NCBI RefSeq assembly: GCF_001659605.2
Contig: NC_035177.2
Span: 1,798,611-1,862,610 of the forward strand
Reading direction: 5' to 3'
From: Manihot esculenta
Taxonomy: Eukaryota > Streptophyta > Magnoliopsida > Malpighiales > Euphorbiaceae
DNA length: 64,000 nt
Positions 21,386 to 33,193 of the stretch are shown here, piece by piece; position 1 is the stretch's first letter; every line of letters starts with the position of its first letter. The position numbers were made by a program, and so were the translations under genes. The notes beneath the pieces are model-generated. The model saw nothing but the letters and a program-made list of their open reading frames with translations, was not told the DNA's origin and ran no database searches.

Positions 21386-21822
21386 AACTTTTACGTGTCT
21401 TTTTTGTATAAGGAAAAGGAGATATATGGAGTTGTCATAGCTAAAAATAGACAAGTGTTTGAAATTCCAGATTGTTGGTAGATAATTAAAAATTAGAAAA
21501 TATTTTAAATTTATCCTTAAACTTCTGATCAAAATAAGTATAATTCAATCTTTTTTGATTAAATAAATATTTAAATTTTATATAAAAAATATGATTTAAT
21601 ATAATATTATTTTTTATAATTTAAAATATTAAAATTTTAATTAATAAAAAGTTGATAAATATATAGAAGTAAATATTTTTTAAAATTATAAATGATATTT
21701 TATTAGAACTTAATTAAGTTTAAATGTAAAATTTAAGGATTCATTGAAAAATTTATTTGAATTTGATTTTTATTCAAAATTTTAGGGGTGATAGTTTCTG
21801 TTAACCATTTAATTCCGTTCTG
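21386..21822. other. AT-rich spacer between lineage B copy and tandem array
   Basis: No viral similarity and no supported ORF. It separates two viral copies of opposite orientation. Confidence 0.6.
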
Positions 21823-21866
21823 TAAAACTTTAATTTGAATTGTTTAAGATCCATAGAGCCTTCGAT

Positions 21867-21879
21867 GGCTCTGATACCA
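21867..21879 (-). other. Primer-binding site for initiator tRNA-Met, left end of array
   Basis: Complement reads TGGTATCAGAGCC. Viral homology ends 44 bases further left, so no ORF1 follows this PBS. Confidence 0.85.
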
Positions 21880-22084
21880 TTTTTACGATCCCAGGTATGA
21901 TTTTTAATTTTTTTATGATTATTTTTAATTTTTCTATGATTATTATTTTTAATATTTAAGAAAATATCACCTTATAAACATTATAAAGATAAATTATTAA
22001 ACTGTATAATATTATGATTACTAGAGAGAATATATAAAAAAGATATGAATAAAAACTTGATGTCCAATAAATAAAATTATTCAT

Positions 22085-22315
22085 TTAAAAATTATTATTA
22101 CTTAATAGTACTTCGAGATACATAATCATAGAATTAAATAATTCTAATGTCCGTTCTACTTCTCTACAATCACAATATTCATTATGGTTGGCAGTATGGT
22201 AATCGCTAATAAATCTTCCTTGTTCAATTATATTTCTTTTAAATGTTTCTACTTCTCTTTTATTTGTTAAATCTATCAAACTTAAATTTTCTAATGCGGA
22301 TTTAATAAATCTCAT
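22085..22315 (-). CDS. Conserved viral leader short ORF (CDCRE protein), array left copy
   Basis: 76 codons from ATG at 22315, identical to 30658-30888. Homologous to 8803-9036 in lineage A. It lies in the leader between promoter (TATA at 22891-22900) and PBS (21879), downstream of the Cys-rich short ORF. No known domain, no signal peptide. Conserved block N-E-Y-C-D-C-R-E-V and end N-N-N-F. Confidence 0.65.
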   Translation of the reverse strand: MRFIKSALENLSLIDLTNKREVETFKRNIIEQGRFISDYHTANHNEYCDCREVERTLELFNSMIMYLEVLLSNNNF

Positions 22316-22368
22316 GATTATTCAGGCAATAGGCAATGTTAATGCAATAACAAAGCTACAAACGCAAT

Positions 22369-22521
22369 TTAATTTATATTAAGATTGTAATAATTCGTAC
22401 ATCCACTACAATTACATTCATCTAGATCTATTGTATAAAAATCCTTACAATCATAACAGTAATATAAAATATAAAATTTGTTACAAATAGTACAATAAAA
22501 TATTCCTATTTCAATTTCCAT
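22369..22521 (-). CDS. Cys-rich leader short ORF, 50 residues, array left copy
   Basis: ATG at 22521. Cysteines are arranged as C-x2-C, then C-x2-C, then C-x-C-x2-C (Y-C-T-I-C-N; Y-C-Y-D-C-K; E-C-N-C-S-G-C), resembling a small zinc-binding fold, although the family is not recognised. 53 nt separate it from the CDCRE ORF. Duplicate at 30942-31094; a frameshifted relative at 16557 in lineage B. Zinc binding is inferred from Cys spacing only. Confidence 0.5.
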   Translation of the reverse strand: MEIEIGIFYCTICNKFYILYYCYDCKDFYTIDLDECNCSGCTNYYNLNIN

Positions 22522-23237
22522 GGTCTTTCTGATGTGCCAGATCAGTGTGAACTGCAAGCACAGAGCATACTTATATTGGTCAAGGTTCCTGCAATGTTAT
22601 CCTGGTATCCCAGAAGTAACTCAGACTGGTAATCGAAGAGAGAGAGAATTATTTGCCGTCAACACGGACTTATACAGTAGCAGTTGGTAAAATAGAATTG
22701 TATTAAAACTAAATACAAAATACAACTTTGTACTACCTTTGTACTACTTATACAATAACTGATACTACTGCTACTACCGAGTTGTTGCAAACTTCGGTAT
22801 CCTTACATGAGAAATATGAAAGAGAATACATTTTTAACAGAGAGAGAATGCTTGAGATTTTTCGGTGTGTTTTCGTTGGTCTGGAGAGTTCCTTTTTATA
22901 GCCGCGGATGTCAAATGTTTATTGAATTTGGTTGAGCGGTCCATGATAGTGCGTGCTGAGTTGTCTTTCCTTCATTTGTGAAGAATGTCGGTTAGTGCGT
23001 CACTTCCTTTTATCTGCTGCTGAGTGCGCCACTTTCTTTTGTATGCTGCTGAGTCATTTGTTTTTTCTTCTTTTTCTTTTTACTTTTACTTTTAACTTTG
23101 TCGGCCATTATTTTATCTTGTCGGCCAATTGTCCGCTGCATGTGTTGTGACATCATCATGCTTTTGTCTTTTTCTCTTTCTTCTGTCTGCCACTTTGTCG
23201 GGTATCTGCTTTTGCTTTGTTGCCACTTGCTTTTATC
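22522..23237 (-). promoter_or_regulatory. Pararetroviral promoter and leader start, array left copy
   Basis: TATAAAAAGG is the complement of 22891-22900, preceded by GCCGCGGC as in lineage B. An enhancer-like TGATGTCA lies on the complement near 23150. Downstream, ATG at about 22833 begins a short M-Y-S ORF that meets GTAAGG (complement of 22801-22806), a candidate 5' splice site. The region between ORF2 stop and TATA is T-rich on the plus strand and has no other ORF worth calling. Confidence 0.75.
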
Positions 23238-24620
23238 TTATATCTCTGCTTGTGTAAAAAAGTCATCATTGTCATCAGATAGGTCAATTGGTAATGGTGA
23301 TGCTGCAGTACTCCTTGTTTCTTTTATTTCTTCAAGTAATTTTTCATATTCTTGTTCGGAGGTACAGGCAGCCATATGTGCCATAATTTGTTGTTTTCTT
23401 GCTAAAAAGGTTTCTTGTTTAGTAATAGCGGCTGGGCTAGGTGTTTTGCAATATTGTGGATTGTTTACAAAGAACTGGTCTACTGCTATTTGGTCGCAAC
23501 CTTGGAGATTAGTTTTAGTCCACCATTTAGTTTTGTATTTTCTGACTAACATGGGAATTTGGAAATTGTCAATAATTTGGTCTTTAATATGGTATTCGGT
23601 CATGAAAATCCAAGGTATATGAAAGTAATGAGAATAAATAAGCCATTGGGGAGAGCAAATAATGGTTTCTGGTAATTGCTGTTTATCAAAAAATTGGGTT
23701 TTAGCAGGTTTAATTTGATCTGGGATAATATCATCATGGATACCAAATTTGTTCCACCATTGGTGAAACCAAAATGGGATGGGATAGGTAAAATTGTCAG
23801 AAATATAAAAGAAGAAAGATATGGATAATTGTTCATTTTGCTTGAAAAATGTTTTTTCCCAAGCAAATTGATAATCATAATAGTTATATTTTGCATTTTG
23901 TCTCAATTGTCCATTGGTATAAGTAAATTCTTTTGTTTTATGGGGCTCTTGTCCCCACTCAGTAAGAGTCCATACCTTGAGTAGTCTTACTTTGCAATAT
24001 CTGAGTTTGGTATGATTGTGAGGATCAAAATTGTTTTGTATGAGGATAGAATTTGTATGAGTAAGAATGGCTTCATAATAGATTTGGGATTTTTGGAAAT
24101 TGTCAGGGATGTAATAATGAGTTTTGGAAAAAATGGTTTCACAAAATTGATATTCATTTAAATGAGGATTTTGTGCCCAGTATTCTGGTTCTATGGTAAT
24201 AATCTGGTCTTCAATGGGCTTATATTTATATTGGGCTAAATCAGTTTGGCTTGAAGAAGATGGGCTTGTAGGTATTGTGTGTCTTGGAGATGATGTGTTA
24301 GAGACGGCCTGTTTAAATGTGGATGGAGTTATTGGTACTGTCTGTAATGGGCTGAATTTGTTGAAGGAAGTAAAATGAGGTCTGGGAGATCTTGGTCTTG
24401 CATAATGTGGTTGTGTGATCAAAGCACTTGATATATGACCAATGGGTCTATTTATTATACTAGTAGTATTTGTATACAATGGTCTGGGTACAGATAACTG
24501 TCCCGTGATATTTTGGACAGAACTATGTCCTGGAGTAAATAATTGTAATTTTGTCAAATTTGTTTGTGAACTTTGTGATCTCAAAGAGATCTTTTCTGCT
24601 TCCTTTCCTTTGTCTGTCAT
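23238..24620 (-). CDS. Viral ORF2, intact, 460 residues, array left copy
   Basis: Starts at ATG 24620, sharing an ATGA overlap with the ORF1 stop. The first 120 residues are Ser/Pro/Thr-rich and look disordered. About 125-400 forms an aromatic-rich core (I-E-P-E-Y-W, Y-Y-D-Y, F-F-F-Y-I, W-F-H-Q-W-W, I-P-W-I-F-M) alignable with lineage A ORF2. A Met/Ala/Glu-rich helical segment follows and the protein ends D-D-N-D-D-F-F-T-Q. Function unknown: no enzyme motif and no zinc knuckle. Differs from the second copy (31811-33193) at five residues. Confidence 0.85.
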   Translation of the reverse strand: MTDKGKEAEKISLRSQSSQTNLTKLQLFTPGHSSVQNITGQLSVPRPLYTNTTSIINRPIGHISSALITQPHYARPRSPRPHFTSFNKFSPLQTVPITPSTFKQAVSNTSSPRHTIPTSPSSSSQTDLAQYKYKPIEDQIITIEPEYWAQNPHLNEYQFCETIFSKTHYYIPDNFQKSQIYYEAILTHTNSILIQNNFDPHNHTKLRYCKVRLLKVWTLTEWGQEPHKTKEFTYTNGQLRQNAKYNYYDYQFAWEKTFFKQNEQLSISFFFYISDNFTYPIPFWFHQWWNKFGIHDDIIPDQIKPAKTQFFDKQQLPETIICSPQWLIYSHYFHIPWIFMTEYHIKDQIIDNFQIPMLVRKYKTKWWTKTNLQGCDQIAVDQFFVNNPQYCKTPSPAAITKQETFLARKQQIMAHMAACTSEQEYEKLLEEIKETRSTAASPLPIDLSDDNDDFFTQAEI

Positions 24621-27600
24621 TTTCCCTGCAAGAATTCTCTTGTTAGAAAATCAGCAATGGAATTATCAGTTCCTTTTATATGTTCAATAGTAAACTCGAA
24701 TATGGATAGAAACGCTTGTCATCTTGCGAAAATATGTTTTGCAGCTAAATTTTTTACATCTTTAGTCAAAACATCTTTGGCTGCTTTACAATCAACTCTA
24801 ATAATAAACTTTTGGTTTAAAAGATCACTTTGGAATTTTGTTACACATAGAACAATTGCTAAGATTTCCTTTTTTATAGTAGAATATTTTTCTTGGGTAG
24901 AATTCCAAACTCCTGAATGATATCTAATAATATACTCTTTATTATTAATGTTTTGTTTTAATATTCCACCATAACCTTGGTCGGAAGCATCTGTTTCGAC
25001 AATTTTAGAAATATGTGGATTACAAATATTTAGACATGGTAAAGTCTTTACATGTTTTTTGATTTCTTGTATTAATTTTGTATGTTCTTCTGTCCATGGT
25101 TTAGGATTCTTTTTTAATCTATTATATAGAGGTTTACATAAAATCCTTAAATTTGGTAAGAAATCAGCAATGTAATTTAACGAACCTAAAAATCTTTGTA
25201 ATTGATTTTTATCTTTAATTACATCTGGAAATTTATCAGCAAAATCTATACTTCTTTGAATTGGTATTATAGTATTTTGATGAATTTCATGACCTAAAAA
25301 TCTTACTTTGATTTGAAACAATTTCATTTTTGGTTTGGATAAGACTAACCCATTTCTTTTTACTGCTTTGTAAAAAATATTTAAATGTTTTATATGTTGA
25401 TCTATATGTTGACTAAAGATTAAAACATCATCAATATACGTAATTATGAATTCATATGGGTTGAAGATATCATTCATTATTTTTTGAAATTCGCTTGGTG
25501 CATTTTTAAGTCCAAAGGGCATAATATTCCATTCATACTGTCCGAATGGTACTGTAAAGGCAGTTTTATATTTGTCTTGTTCAGCTATTTGTATTTGCCA
25601 AAATCCTGACTTCATGTCAAATTTAGAAAATATTTGTGCTTTGTATAATCTATTTAATAAATCTTGTTTATTTGGTATAGGGTATCTAATCCATTGTAAA
25701 GCTTTATTTAATGGTTTATAATTTATAACCAACCTAGGGGCTCCTCTTTCTAATTCAGCATTTTTGTTTACATAAAAAGCAGCACACGACCATGGTGACT
25801 TGCTCGGTCTAATTAAGTTTTTGGTTAATAAGTCCTGTATTTCTTTTTTACAGAATTCTAGCATTTCTTGGTTCATTTGTATGGGTCTAGCTTTAGTTGG
25901 GATATTTCGTTCACTAAATTCTGGTTCATATGGTAAAGTTACTATATGTTGTTTTCGATCCCAAAAAGCTGTTGGTAACTCTGAACATAAATCTTTTTCA
26001 AATTTTTCTTGAATTTCTTTAATTTGTTGTTTCATATTTGGTTTTTCTAATTGTTCTTCTATTTTTATAGAATGTAAATCACTTTTTAAAAATTTTATCT
26101 GGTTTTCTAAATTATTTATTTTACTTATATTTGTTTGTTGGAATAGATTAACATCATGACAACTAATGGGTGTTATAAATTGGAAAAGAATATCTTGTCC
26201 TAACACATTTGTTTCTAATCCTAATTGGGTAACCTTAAATGGATACAACATTTGTAAAAATGGGTTTCCTAATATAATTTGTGTATTCAAATTTTTTATT
26301 AACATAAAAGTGGTTTTAAAACAAATTCCATTATTACATATATGTGCACTGGGTATTTTGTAATCTATTTTTACCTTTGTAGAATTTGCTGCTGATAGGG
26401 TCTGTTTTGTTTTATGAAAATATTTACTAGGTATGATACCTTGGTCTATACAGTTCATATCTGCACCTGAGTCTAACATTGCAATAGTTTCTAGTGTAAA
26501 GTCTTTTATTACCAAATTTATTTTTACATACCATTTTTGGTATCTTATTCTTGTAATGTCATTAAATTTTAATGCTGTTTCTCCTTCACTTTCTGACGTT
26601 ATTTCTGTTGGTTTTTGTTCTATATTTAATTTATCTTTTCCTGAACTTTGTCCTATTTCTTCATTTTGCGTTAATTTTTGGTTTTGTTCTAAATAATCAC
26701 ATCGTAATTTTAATTGTCTTACTTCCAATTTTAATTGTCTTATTTCAGATTGTAAATCCATAGAGGAAATTGTTGTTACCGATTTTTTATTTTTAAATAG
26801 TTGTTCAATATCTTCAAATTTAGTTGGTGGTGCCGTTTCTTGTTTTATTTCTTCATTAATTAATTTTGTCAATTTTTTAAACATTTTTCGTTTCAAATTG
26901 GAATCTTGTACTTGTTCTATTTGTTCCAATACTTGTTGATATTCTGTTAATACATTTACTTTATTATTACAATGACATATCTCTCCTTGACAATTATGAT
27001 TACTATCTGAACTACTTATTGTTTCTACTGAATTATCACTACTATATTCATCATCTAATTCTGAGGAAGATAACTTTTCTTGGTCAATTTTTTCTAACAA
27101 TTGTTCTATATTATCTATTTTCAATTCTACACCTAATTCATGTATTTTTCTTCTTGCAGGACACTCTTTTGCATAATGTCCTTTTTGGTTACACAAATAA
27201 CAAGTTATATTAGTTTTATCATTAGATCTTTTAAAATTGTTTTTCTTATAATTATTTCTTTTAAAAGGTCGCTTTGTAAAAGGTTTTTTAGTTATCTGTT
27301 TATTATGTCTATTATATGACTTTCTAGGGTACTTATATTGTTTATAAATTCTATTTTTAAAAGGTTTATATCTTTTATGTTTTTGTTTCTTTATGGTTCC
27401 AAATCCAAATTGTTCACACCAATTTCCTAATTCTTTTCGCGATTGTCTATTTTCCATTTTTAATTTTTGTTGTAGTTTCATATCTCTACATAATCTAATG
27501 CCTGTTAAATTTACACAGGTTATTAGGTCTCCATATGTTAAGTCATCATAAGAAATGTGTCCAAATTTTTGTTCAATTGTTTCTTTTACTTTAGTTGCAA

Positions 27601-30293
27601 AGAGTCTAGGTAGTCCTGTAAGGAATTTTTCTTTCCAATGGTATGCATTTGGATCAGCTAATGCATATACTCGTTTTAGAAAATTGTCTTTATACCATCT
27701 AAAATTTTCTAACTTCCTACATTTAAGATTTTGTAGTATTTCACTATTTCTTTCAGTGTATAAATCTAAATCTCCTATAAAATGAGATATAAGATTATAG
27801 ACTAAATAAGCTAAGACAAAAGCTTGCGGTTGTCCTGTTAGTGGGTCAATAACTGGTTCGCCAGTAATGTTATCTATTCTTCTGGCATTTAGTATATTTG
27901 TTTTTATTTCATTACTTAATAATTTATCCCACCAAGTTCTTAATTCACCAGTAAAGCCTAATATAATATTTTCAGCGGCATCTTTTTCTGTAATGCCTAC
28001 TCGTTGTTTATAAATATTTCCTACGATGACCATTTCTTTTGTTATTTGTATTATTTCTGTTTCTGATAAGTCATCTATATTCCATTCATAAATGTTTTTT
28101 GCATTATATTGTTTTTGTTTCCTATCTAATATTTTTAAATCATCTGGTCTTTTATCATAATTTCTTCCTATAGTATTTACAGGGATATTGTCTTCTTGGT
28201 CAAAGTCTGATGCTTCCAAGGGATTGTCTATAATGTCATCTTCTGATGAAAGAGGTTTCATTATATTCAGTTAAAATTGTTATTTTATTTTTATCTTTGC
28301 TAGTACTCTCACTTGATATCTTACTTTGTGTAGGTTCTTTTATTTTAATGCCTACTATAGGTTTTGGGGAAGTACCTTGTTCTTTTATAATGTTTTGTAA
28401 GAATTTTGACATATCTTGTAATTCTGTTTTTGGACTTATGGTTACTATTTCTATGGGGTTTTGTGATGAAGGTATCATTTTTGTGAAAGGTTGCTTAATG
28501 GGTTTTTTAGCTGGATCTATTAGATCATATGGTTTTGGATTACTATATCTTTGGGATAAATATATAGTGTTTGGTTTTGGTAGCAAAGGAGATGGTGCCT
28601 GGGGTGTTTCTATGTGTTCTATATTCGTAATGTCTTCGTGATTTCTATCTATCTTTTCTTCTATCCTATCTAATTATTGGCCTATGATATGTAATGATAC
28701 ATTGGTCCAATTGTTTTGTAGGCTGATTTCTCTTATGTGGGTTTTTTCAATATTGTCAGTTTTTACAATAGGTTGCATTCCATGGGATATTTGGTTTTTT
28801 TTGAAAAATACTCTGTCAAGTGGTGGTTTTTCACATTCATGGGCGAGATCACTACCTCCTCCTTCATTATTTACTTTGTGCCATTTATGTATTTTCTTTT
28901 CCAATACATTTAATTTTTTCTCATGAAAATATTTTAAATATGTAAAAAATGGTATAGTCTTTTCGACTTGTTCACAAAATGTAAAGAATTGTTTTTTAAT
29001 GAGACTTTGTTCTTTTCTGGAATAGGTGTGCAAAAATAGGTCCCTTTTCCCCCGGTTGTGATCGGACATATAGTCAGCTTGAATGAGGTCTTTATCAAGG
29101 GTGAAAGGTTGGGTTAAGGTATTGATAGTAAAATCACTATCTTCATATGGTTGACTAAATTGGCCTTGTCTATAAACACCTTCTTGTATTTTGATACCTT
29201 GCGTAGTATGTTGTGGTTTTGTATGTTGGTCAAATGTTTCTTCTAGTGGTTTAGTCCCAGAGGTTTCTCCTACAAAAGGTCCTTGATAATTAGGAAGAGG
29301 AATAGTAGAATCTTCTGATATACTATTATCTGGTTGTATCTCTATACTATGTCTTCTCCGAGATGTATCTAACGATTGTCTAGAGGGTTGGTATATATTA
29401 GGAGTTGCTTGTCTAAAGGAATTTGATCTCTTATATTTTAATTCTAATGATCCATCATCATTTTGAATAATATAGTCTATTTCTTTATTTTCCTTAAAAG
29501 GTTTGTTAGGGATTGTCTTAACTGGATATTTCCAGATTTCTGGTAAAGTTACATCTTTCCAATGCATAGTTCTGGGAATGGTTATATTTGCTTTAGATTG
29601 ATCAATTTCCCAAAATATTGTTTCTCCTTCTGTCCTTTTATGGTTTATAGCATTAGGACATAATCCTGTATTCATTATTTTATAATTTAATCTATAAAAT
29701 ATCTCATATATGTGAGATCCTTTTAACATATTATAATTATGAGTTAGAATTTCTAAGGTTAAAATTTTCATTATATGAGGGTCTGTTAGTGATATGGTAA
29801 AATTGGGAAAACAATTTGAATAAATTGGTCCATTTGTTAGACTGGTTTCAAATAATCCTAATAGTGAATCTTTATAATTCCTATGCCTACAGTCGCGTAG
29901 AGCTACATGCATACTAGTGTTTAATCCTTCAACTGTTAATGGTTTTATAGCAATTTGTACTAGTCCTATGTGCATAAATTTATAGCCTTGGTTTAAATAT
30001 TTTATTATTGTTTTTTGACTTAATAAACTCATCGATTGTTTATCAGCATATAAGGGTATAACTTTTTCTTTCGTTTTAATTGCTCTAATTGATTTGAAAT
30101 CTAATATACCTGTTTTGTAGATTGTCTCTATTGGTGTCTTTGGAGGTTTCCAATTTGTTAATTGTTGATCATTCCATATATTTTCTCTTGATAATATTGT
30201 TTGATTCTGATCTATATTAATATTTAAATCATTTATGAGTTCGTCGTCTGGTCTCCTAGACCTAGAAGATCTATTTCTCCTAAACATATCCAT
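24617..30293 (-). pseudogene. Viral ORF1 polyprotein, the only near full-length copy, broken by two stops and a frameshift
   Basis: Runs from ATG 30293 (M-D-M-F-R-R) to the stop at 24617. Movement protein about residues 1-280 (30K type, S-L-T-D-P-H-I-M). Then a disordered linker and the CP region, the zinc knuckle at 27161-27202 (C-Y-L-C, G-H-Y, C), and an acidic and coiled-coil part near 26700-26900. The aspartic protease D-S-G-A-D-M lies near 26460-26480, RT Y-I-D-D-V at about 25424-25438, and RNase H E-T-D-A-S near 24990. Breaks: stop at 28674-28676 (a Gln codon elsewhere), a frameshift near 28245-28261, and TGA at 24719-24721 where other copies have Trp; the last 33 codons then stay open. 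In caulimovirids this polyprotein supplies movement, capsid and replication functions. Confidence 0.92.
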
Positions 30294-30439
30294 CTTAAAT
30301 TTCTAGGGTTTTCTCATTCACTTCCTTCTCTACTCACACTGCAGGTCTTACCACTCTCTGCCTGACTTACGGTTTTCGTGACACAGGTCCAACCCTAAAA
30401 CTTTAATTTGAATTGTTTAAGATCCATAGAGCCTTCGAA
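30294..30439 (-). other. Leader between PBS and ORF1, candidate splice acceptor
   Basis: On the minus strand an ACCTGCAG match lies about 45-55 nt before the ORF1 ATG, conserved with the lineage B copy (16945-16952). The duplicated part of the array ends within this stretch at 30396. Confidence 0.45.
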
Positions 30440-30452
30440 GGCTCTGATACCA
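30440..30452 (-). other. Primer-binding site for initiator tRNA-Met, array internal
   Basis: Complement reads TGGTATCAGAGCC, exactly 8,573 bp from the left-end copy, about 150 nt upstream of the ORF1 ATG at 30293. Confidence 0.88.
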
Positions 30453-30657
30453 TTTTTACGATCCCAGGTATGATTTTTAATTTTTTTATGATTATTTTTA
30501 ATTTTTCTATGATTATTATTTTTAATATTTAAGAAAATATCACCTTATAAACATTATAAAGATAAATTATTAAACTGTATAATATTATGATTACTAGAGA
30601 GAATATATAAAAAAGATATGAATAAAAACTTGATGTCCAATAAATAAAATTATTCAT

Positions 30658-30888
30658 TTAAAAATTATTATTACTTAATAGTACTTCGAGATACATAATC
30701 ATAGAATTAAATAATTCTAATGTCCGTTCTACTTCTCTACAATCACAATATTCATTATGGTTGGCAGTATGGTAATCGCTAATAAATCTTCCTTGTTCAA
30801 TTATATTTCTTTTAAATGTTTCTACTTCTCTTTTATTTGTTAAATCTATCAAACTTAAATTTTCTAATGCGGATTTAATAAATCTCAT
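30658..30888 (-). CDS. Conserved viral leader short ORF (CDCRE protein), array internal copy
   Basis: Identical in protein to 22085-22315. This copy has its own promoter (TATA at 31464-31473) on one side and PBS plus ORF1 on the other, so it shows the natural genomic context: promoter, Cys-rich ORF, this ORF, PBS, ORF1. Confidence 0.65.
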   Translation of the reverse strand: MRFIKSALENLSLIDLTNKREVETFKRNIIEQGRFISDYHTANHNEYCDCREVERTLELFNSMIMYLEVLLSNNNF

Positions 30889-30941
30889 GATTATTCAGGC
30901 AATAGGCAATGTTAATGCAATAACAAAGCTACAAACGCAAT

Positions 30942-31094
30942 TTAATTTATATTAAGATTGTAATAATTCGTACATCCACTACAATTACATTCATCTAGAT
31001 CTATTGTATAAAAATCCTTACAATCATAACAGTAATATAAAATATAAAATTTGTTACAAATAGTACAATAAAATATTCCTATTTCAATTTCCAT
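30942..31094 (-). CDS. Cys-rich leader short ORF, 50 residues, array internal copy
   Basis: Same 50-residue protein as 22369-22521, seven Cys in three clusters. ATG at 31094. Confidence 0.5.
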   Translation of the reverse strand: MEIEIGIFYCTICNKFYILYYCYDCKDFYTIDLDECNCSGCTNYYNLNIN

Positions 31095-31810
31095 GGTCTT
31101 TCTGATGTGCCAGATCAGTGTGAACTGCAAGCACAGAGCATACTTATATTGGTCAAGGTTCCTGCAATGTTATCCTGGTATCCCAGAAGTAACTCAGACT
31201 GGTAATCGAAGAGAGAGAGAATTATTTGCCGTCAACACGGACTTATACAGTAGCAGTTGGTAAAATAGAATTGTATTAAAACTAAATACAAAATACAACT
31301 TTGTACTACCTTTGTACTACTTATACAATAACTGATACTACTGCTACTACCGAGTTGTTGCAAACTTCGGTATCCTTACATGAGAAATATGAAAGAGAAT
31401 ACATTTTTAACAGAGAGAGAATGCTTGAGATTTTTCGGTGTGTTTTCGTTGGTCTGGAGAGTTCCTTTTTATAGCCGCGGATGTCAAATGTTTATTGAAT
31501 TTGGTTGAGCGGTCCATGATAGTGCGTGCTGAGTTGTCTTTCCTTCATTTGTGAAGAATGTCGGTTAGTGCGTCACTTCCTTTTATCTGCTGCTGAGTGC
31601 GCCACTTTCTTTTGTATGCTGCTGAGTCATTTGTTTTTTCTTCTTTTTCTTTTTACTTTTACTTTTAACTTTGTCGGCCATTATTTTATCTTGTCGGCCA
31701 ATTGTCCGCTGCATGTGTTGTGACATCATCATGCTTTTGTCTTTTTCTCTTTCTTCTGTCTGCCACTTTGTCGGGTATCTGCTTTTGCTTTGTTGCCACT
31801 TGCTTTTATC
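31095..31810 (-). promoter_or_regulatory. Pararetroviral promoter and leader start, array internal copy
   Basis: TATAAAAAGG on the complement of 31464-31473, GTAAGG donor-like site on the complement of 31374-31379. Copy of 22522-23237. Confidence 0.75.
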
Positions 31811-33193
31811 TTATATCTCTGCTTGTGTAAAAAAGTCATCATTGTCATCAGATAGGTCAATTGGTGATGGTGATGCTGCAGTACTCCTTGTTTCTTTTAT
31901 TTCTTCAAGTAATTTTTCATATTCTTGTTCGGAGGTACAGGCAGCCATATGTGCCATAATTTGTTGTTTTCTTGCTAAAAAGGTTTCTTGTTTAGTAATA
32001 GCGGCTGGGCTAGGTGTTTTGCAATATTGTGGATTGTTTACAAAGAACTGGTCTACTGCTATTTGGTCGCAACCTTGGAGATTAGTTTTAGTCCACCATT
32101 TAGTTTTGTATTTTCTGACTAACATGGGAATTTGGAAATTGTCAATAATTTGGTCTTTAATATGGTATTCGGTCATGAAAATCCAAGGTATATGAAAGTA
32201 ATGAGAATAAATAAGCCACTGGGGAGAGCAAATAATGGTTTCTGGTAATTGCTGTTTATCAAAAAATTGGGTTTTAGCAGGTTTAATTTGATCTGGGATA
32301 ATATCATCATGGATACCAAATTTGTTCCACCATTGGTGAAACCAAAATGGGATGGGATAGGTAAAATTGTCAGAAATATAAAAGAAGAAAGATATGGATA
32401 ATTGTTCATTTTGCTTGAAAAATGTTCTTTCCCAAGCAAATTGATAATCATAATAGTTATATTTTGCATTTTGTCTCAATTGTCCATTGGTATAAGTAAA
32501 TTCTTTTGTTTTATGGGGCTCTTGTCCCCACTCAGTAAGAGTCCATACCTTGAGTAGTCTTACTTTGCAATATCTGAGTTTGGTATGATTGTGAGGATCA
32601 AAATTGTTTTGTATGAGGATAGAATTTGTATGAGTAAGAATGGCTTCATAATAGATTTGGGATTTTTGGAAATTGTCAGGGATGTAATAATGAGTTTTGG
32701 AAAAAATGGTTTCACAAAGTTGATATTCATTTAAATGAGGATTTTGTGCCCAGTATTCTGGTTCTATGGTAATAATCTGGTCTTCAATGGGCTTATATTT
32801 ATATTGGGCTAAATCAGTTTGGCTTGAAGAAGATGGGCTTGTAGGTATTGTGTGTCTTGGAGATGATGTGTTAGAGACGGCCTGTTTAAATGTGGATGGA
32901 GTTATTGGTACTGTCTGTAATGGGCTGAATTTGTTGAAGGAAGTAAAATGAGGTCTGGGAGATCTTGGTCTTGCATAATGTGGTTGTGTGATCAAAGCAC
33001 TTGATATATAACCAATGGGTCTATTTATTATACTAGTAGTATTTGTATACAGTGGTCTGGGTACAGATAATTGTCCCGTGATATTTTGGACAAAACTATG
33101 TCCTGGAGTAAATAATTGTAATTTTGTCAAATTTGTTTGTGAACTTTGTGATCTCAAAGAGATCTTTTCTGCTTCCTTTCCTTTGTCTGTCAT
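31811..33193 (-). CDS. Viral ORF2, intact, 460 residues, array right copy
   Basis: Open over its full length, ATG at 33193. Five residue changes from the left copy (for example Ser to Phe in the N-terminal disordered part and Lys to Arg near the aromatic core). Otherwise as described for 23238-24620. Confidence 0.85.
   Translation of the reverse strand: MTDKGKEAEKISLRSQSSQTNLTKLQLFTPGHSFVQNITGQLSVPRPLYTNTTSIINRPIGYISSALITQPHYARPRSPRPHFTSFNKFSPLQTVPITPSTFKQAVSNTSSPRHTIPTSPSSSSQTDLAQYKYKPIEDQIITIEPEYWAQNPHLNEYQLCETIFSKTHYYIPDNFQKSQIYYEAILTHTNSILIQNNFDPHNHTKLRYCKVRLLKVWTLTEWGQEPHKTKEFTYTNGQLRQNAKYNYYDYQFAWERTFFKQNEQLSISFFFYISDNFTYPIPFWFHQWWNKFGIHDDIIPDQIKPAKTQFFDKQQLPETIICSPQWLIYSHYFHIPWIFMTEYHIKDQIIDNFQIPMLVRKYKTKWWTKTNLQGCDQIAVDQFFVNNPQYCKTPSPAAITKQETFLARKQQIMAHMAACTSEQEYEKLLEEIKETRSTAASPSPIDLSDDNDDFFTQAEI

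Noticed and set aside
23098..23622. 174-codon plus-strand ORF (and its copy at 31671-32195)
   Set aside because: It is antisense to the well-supported viral ORF2 and promoter; composition simply mirrors that region.
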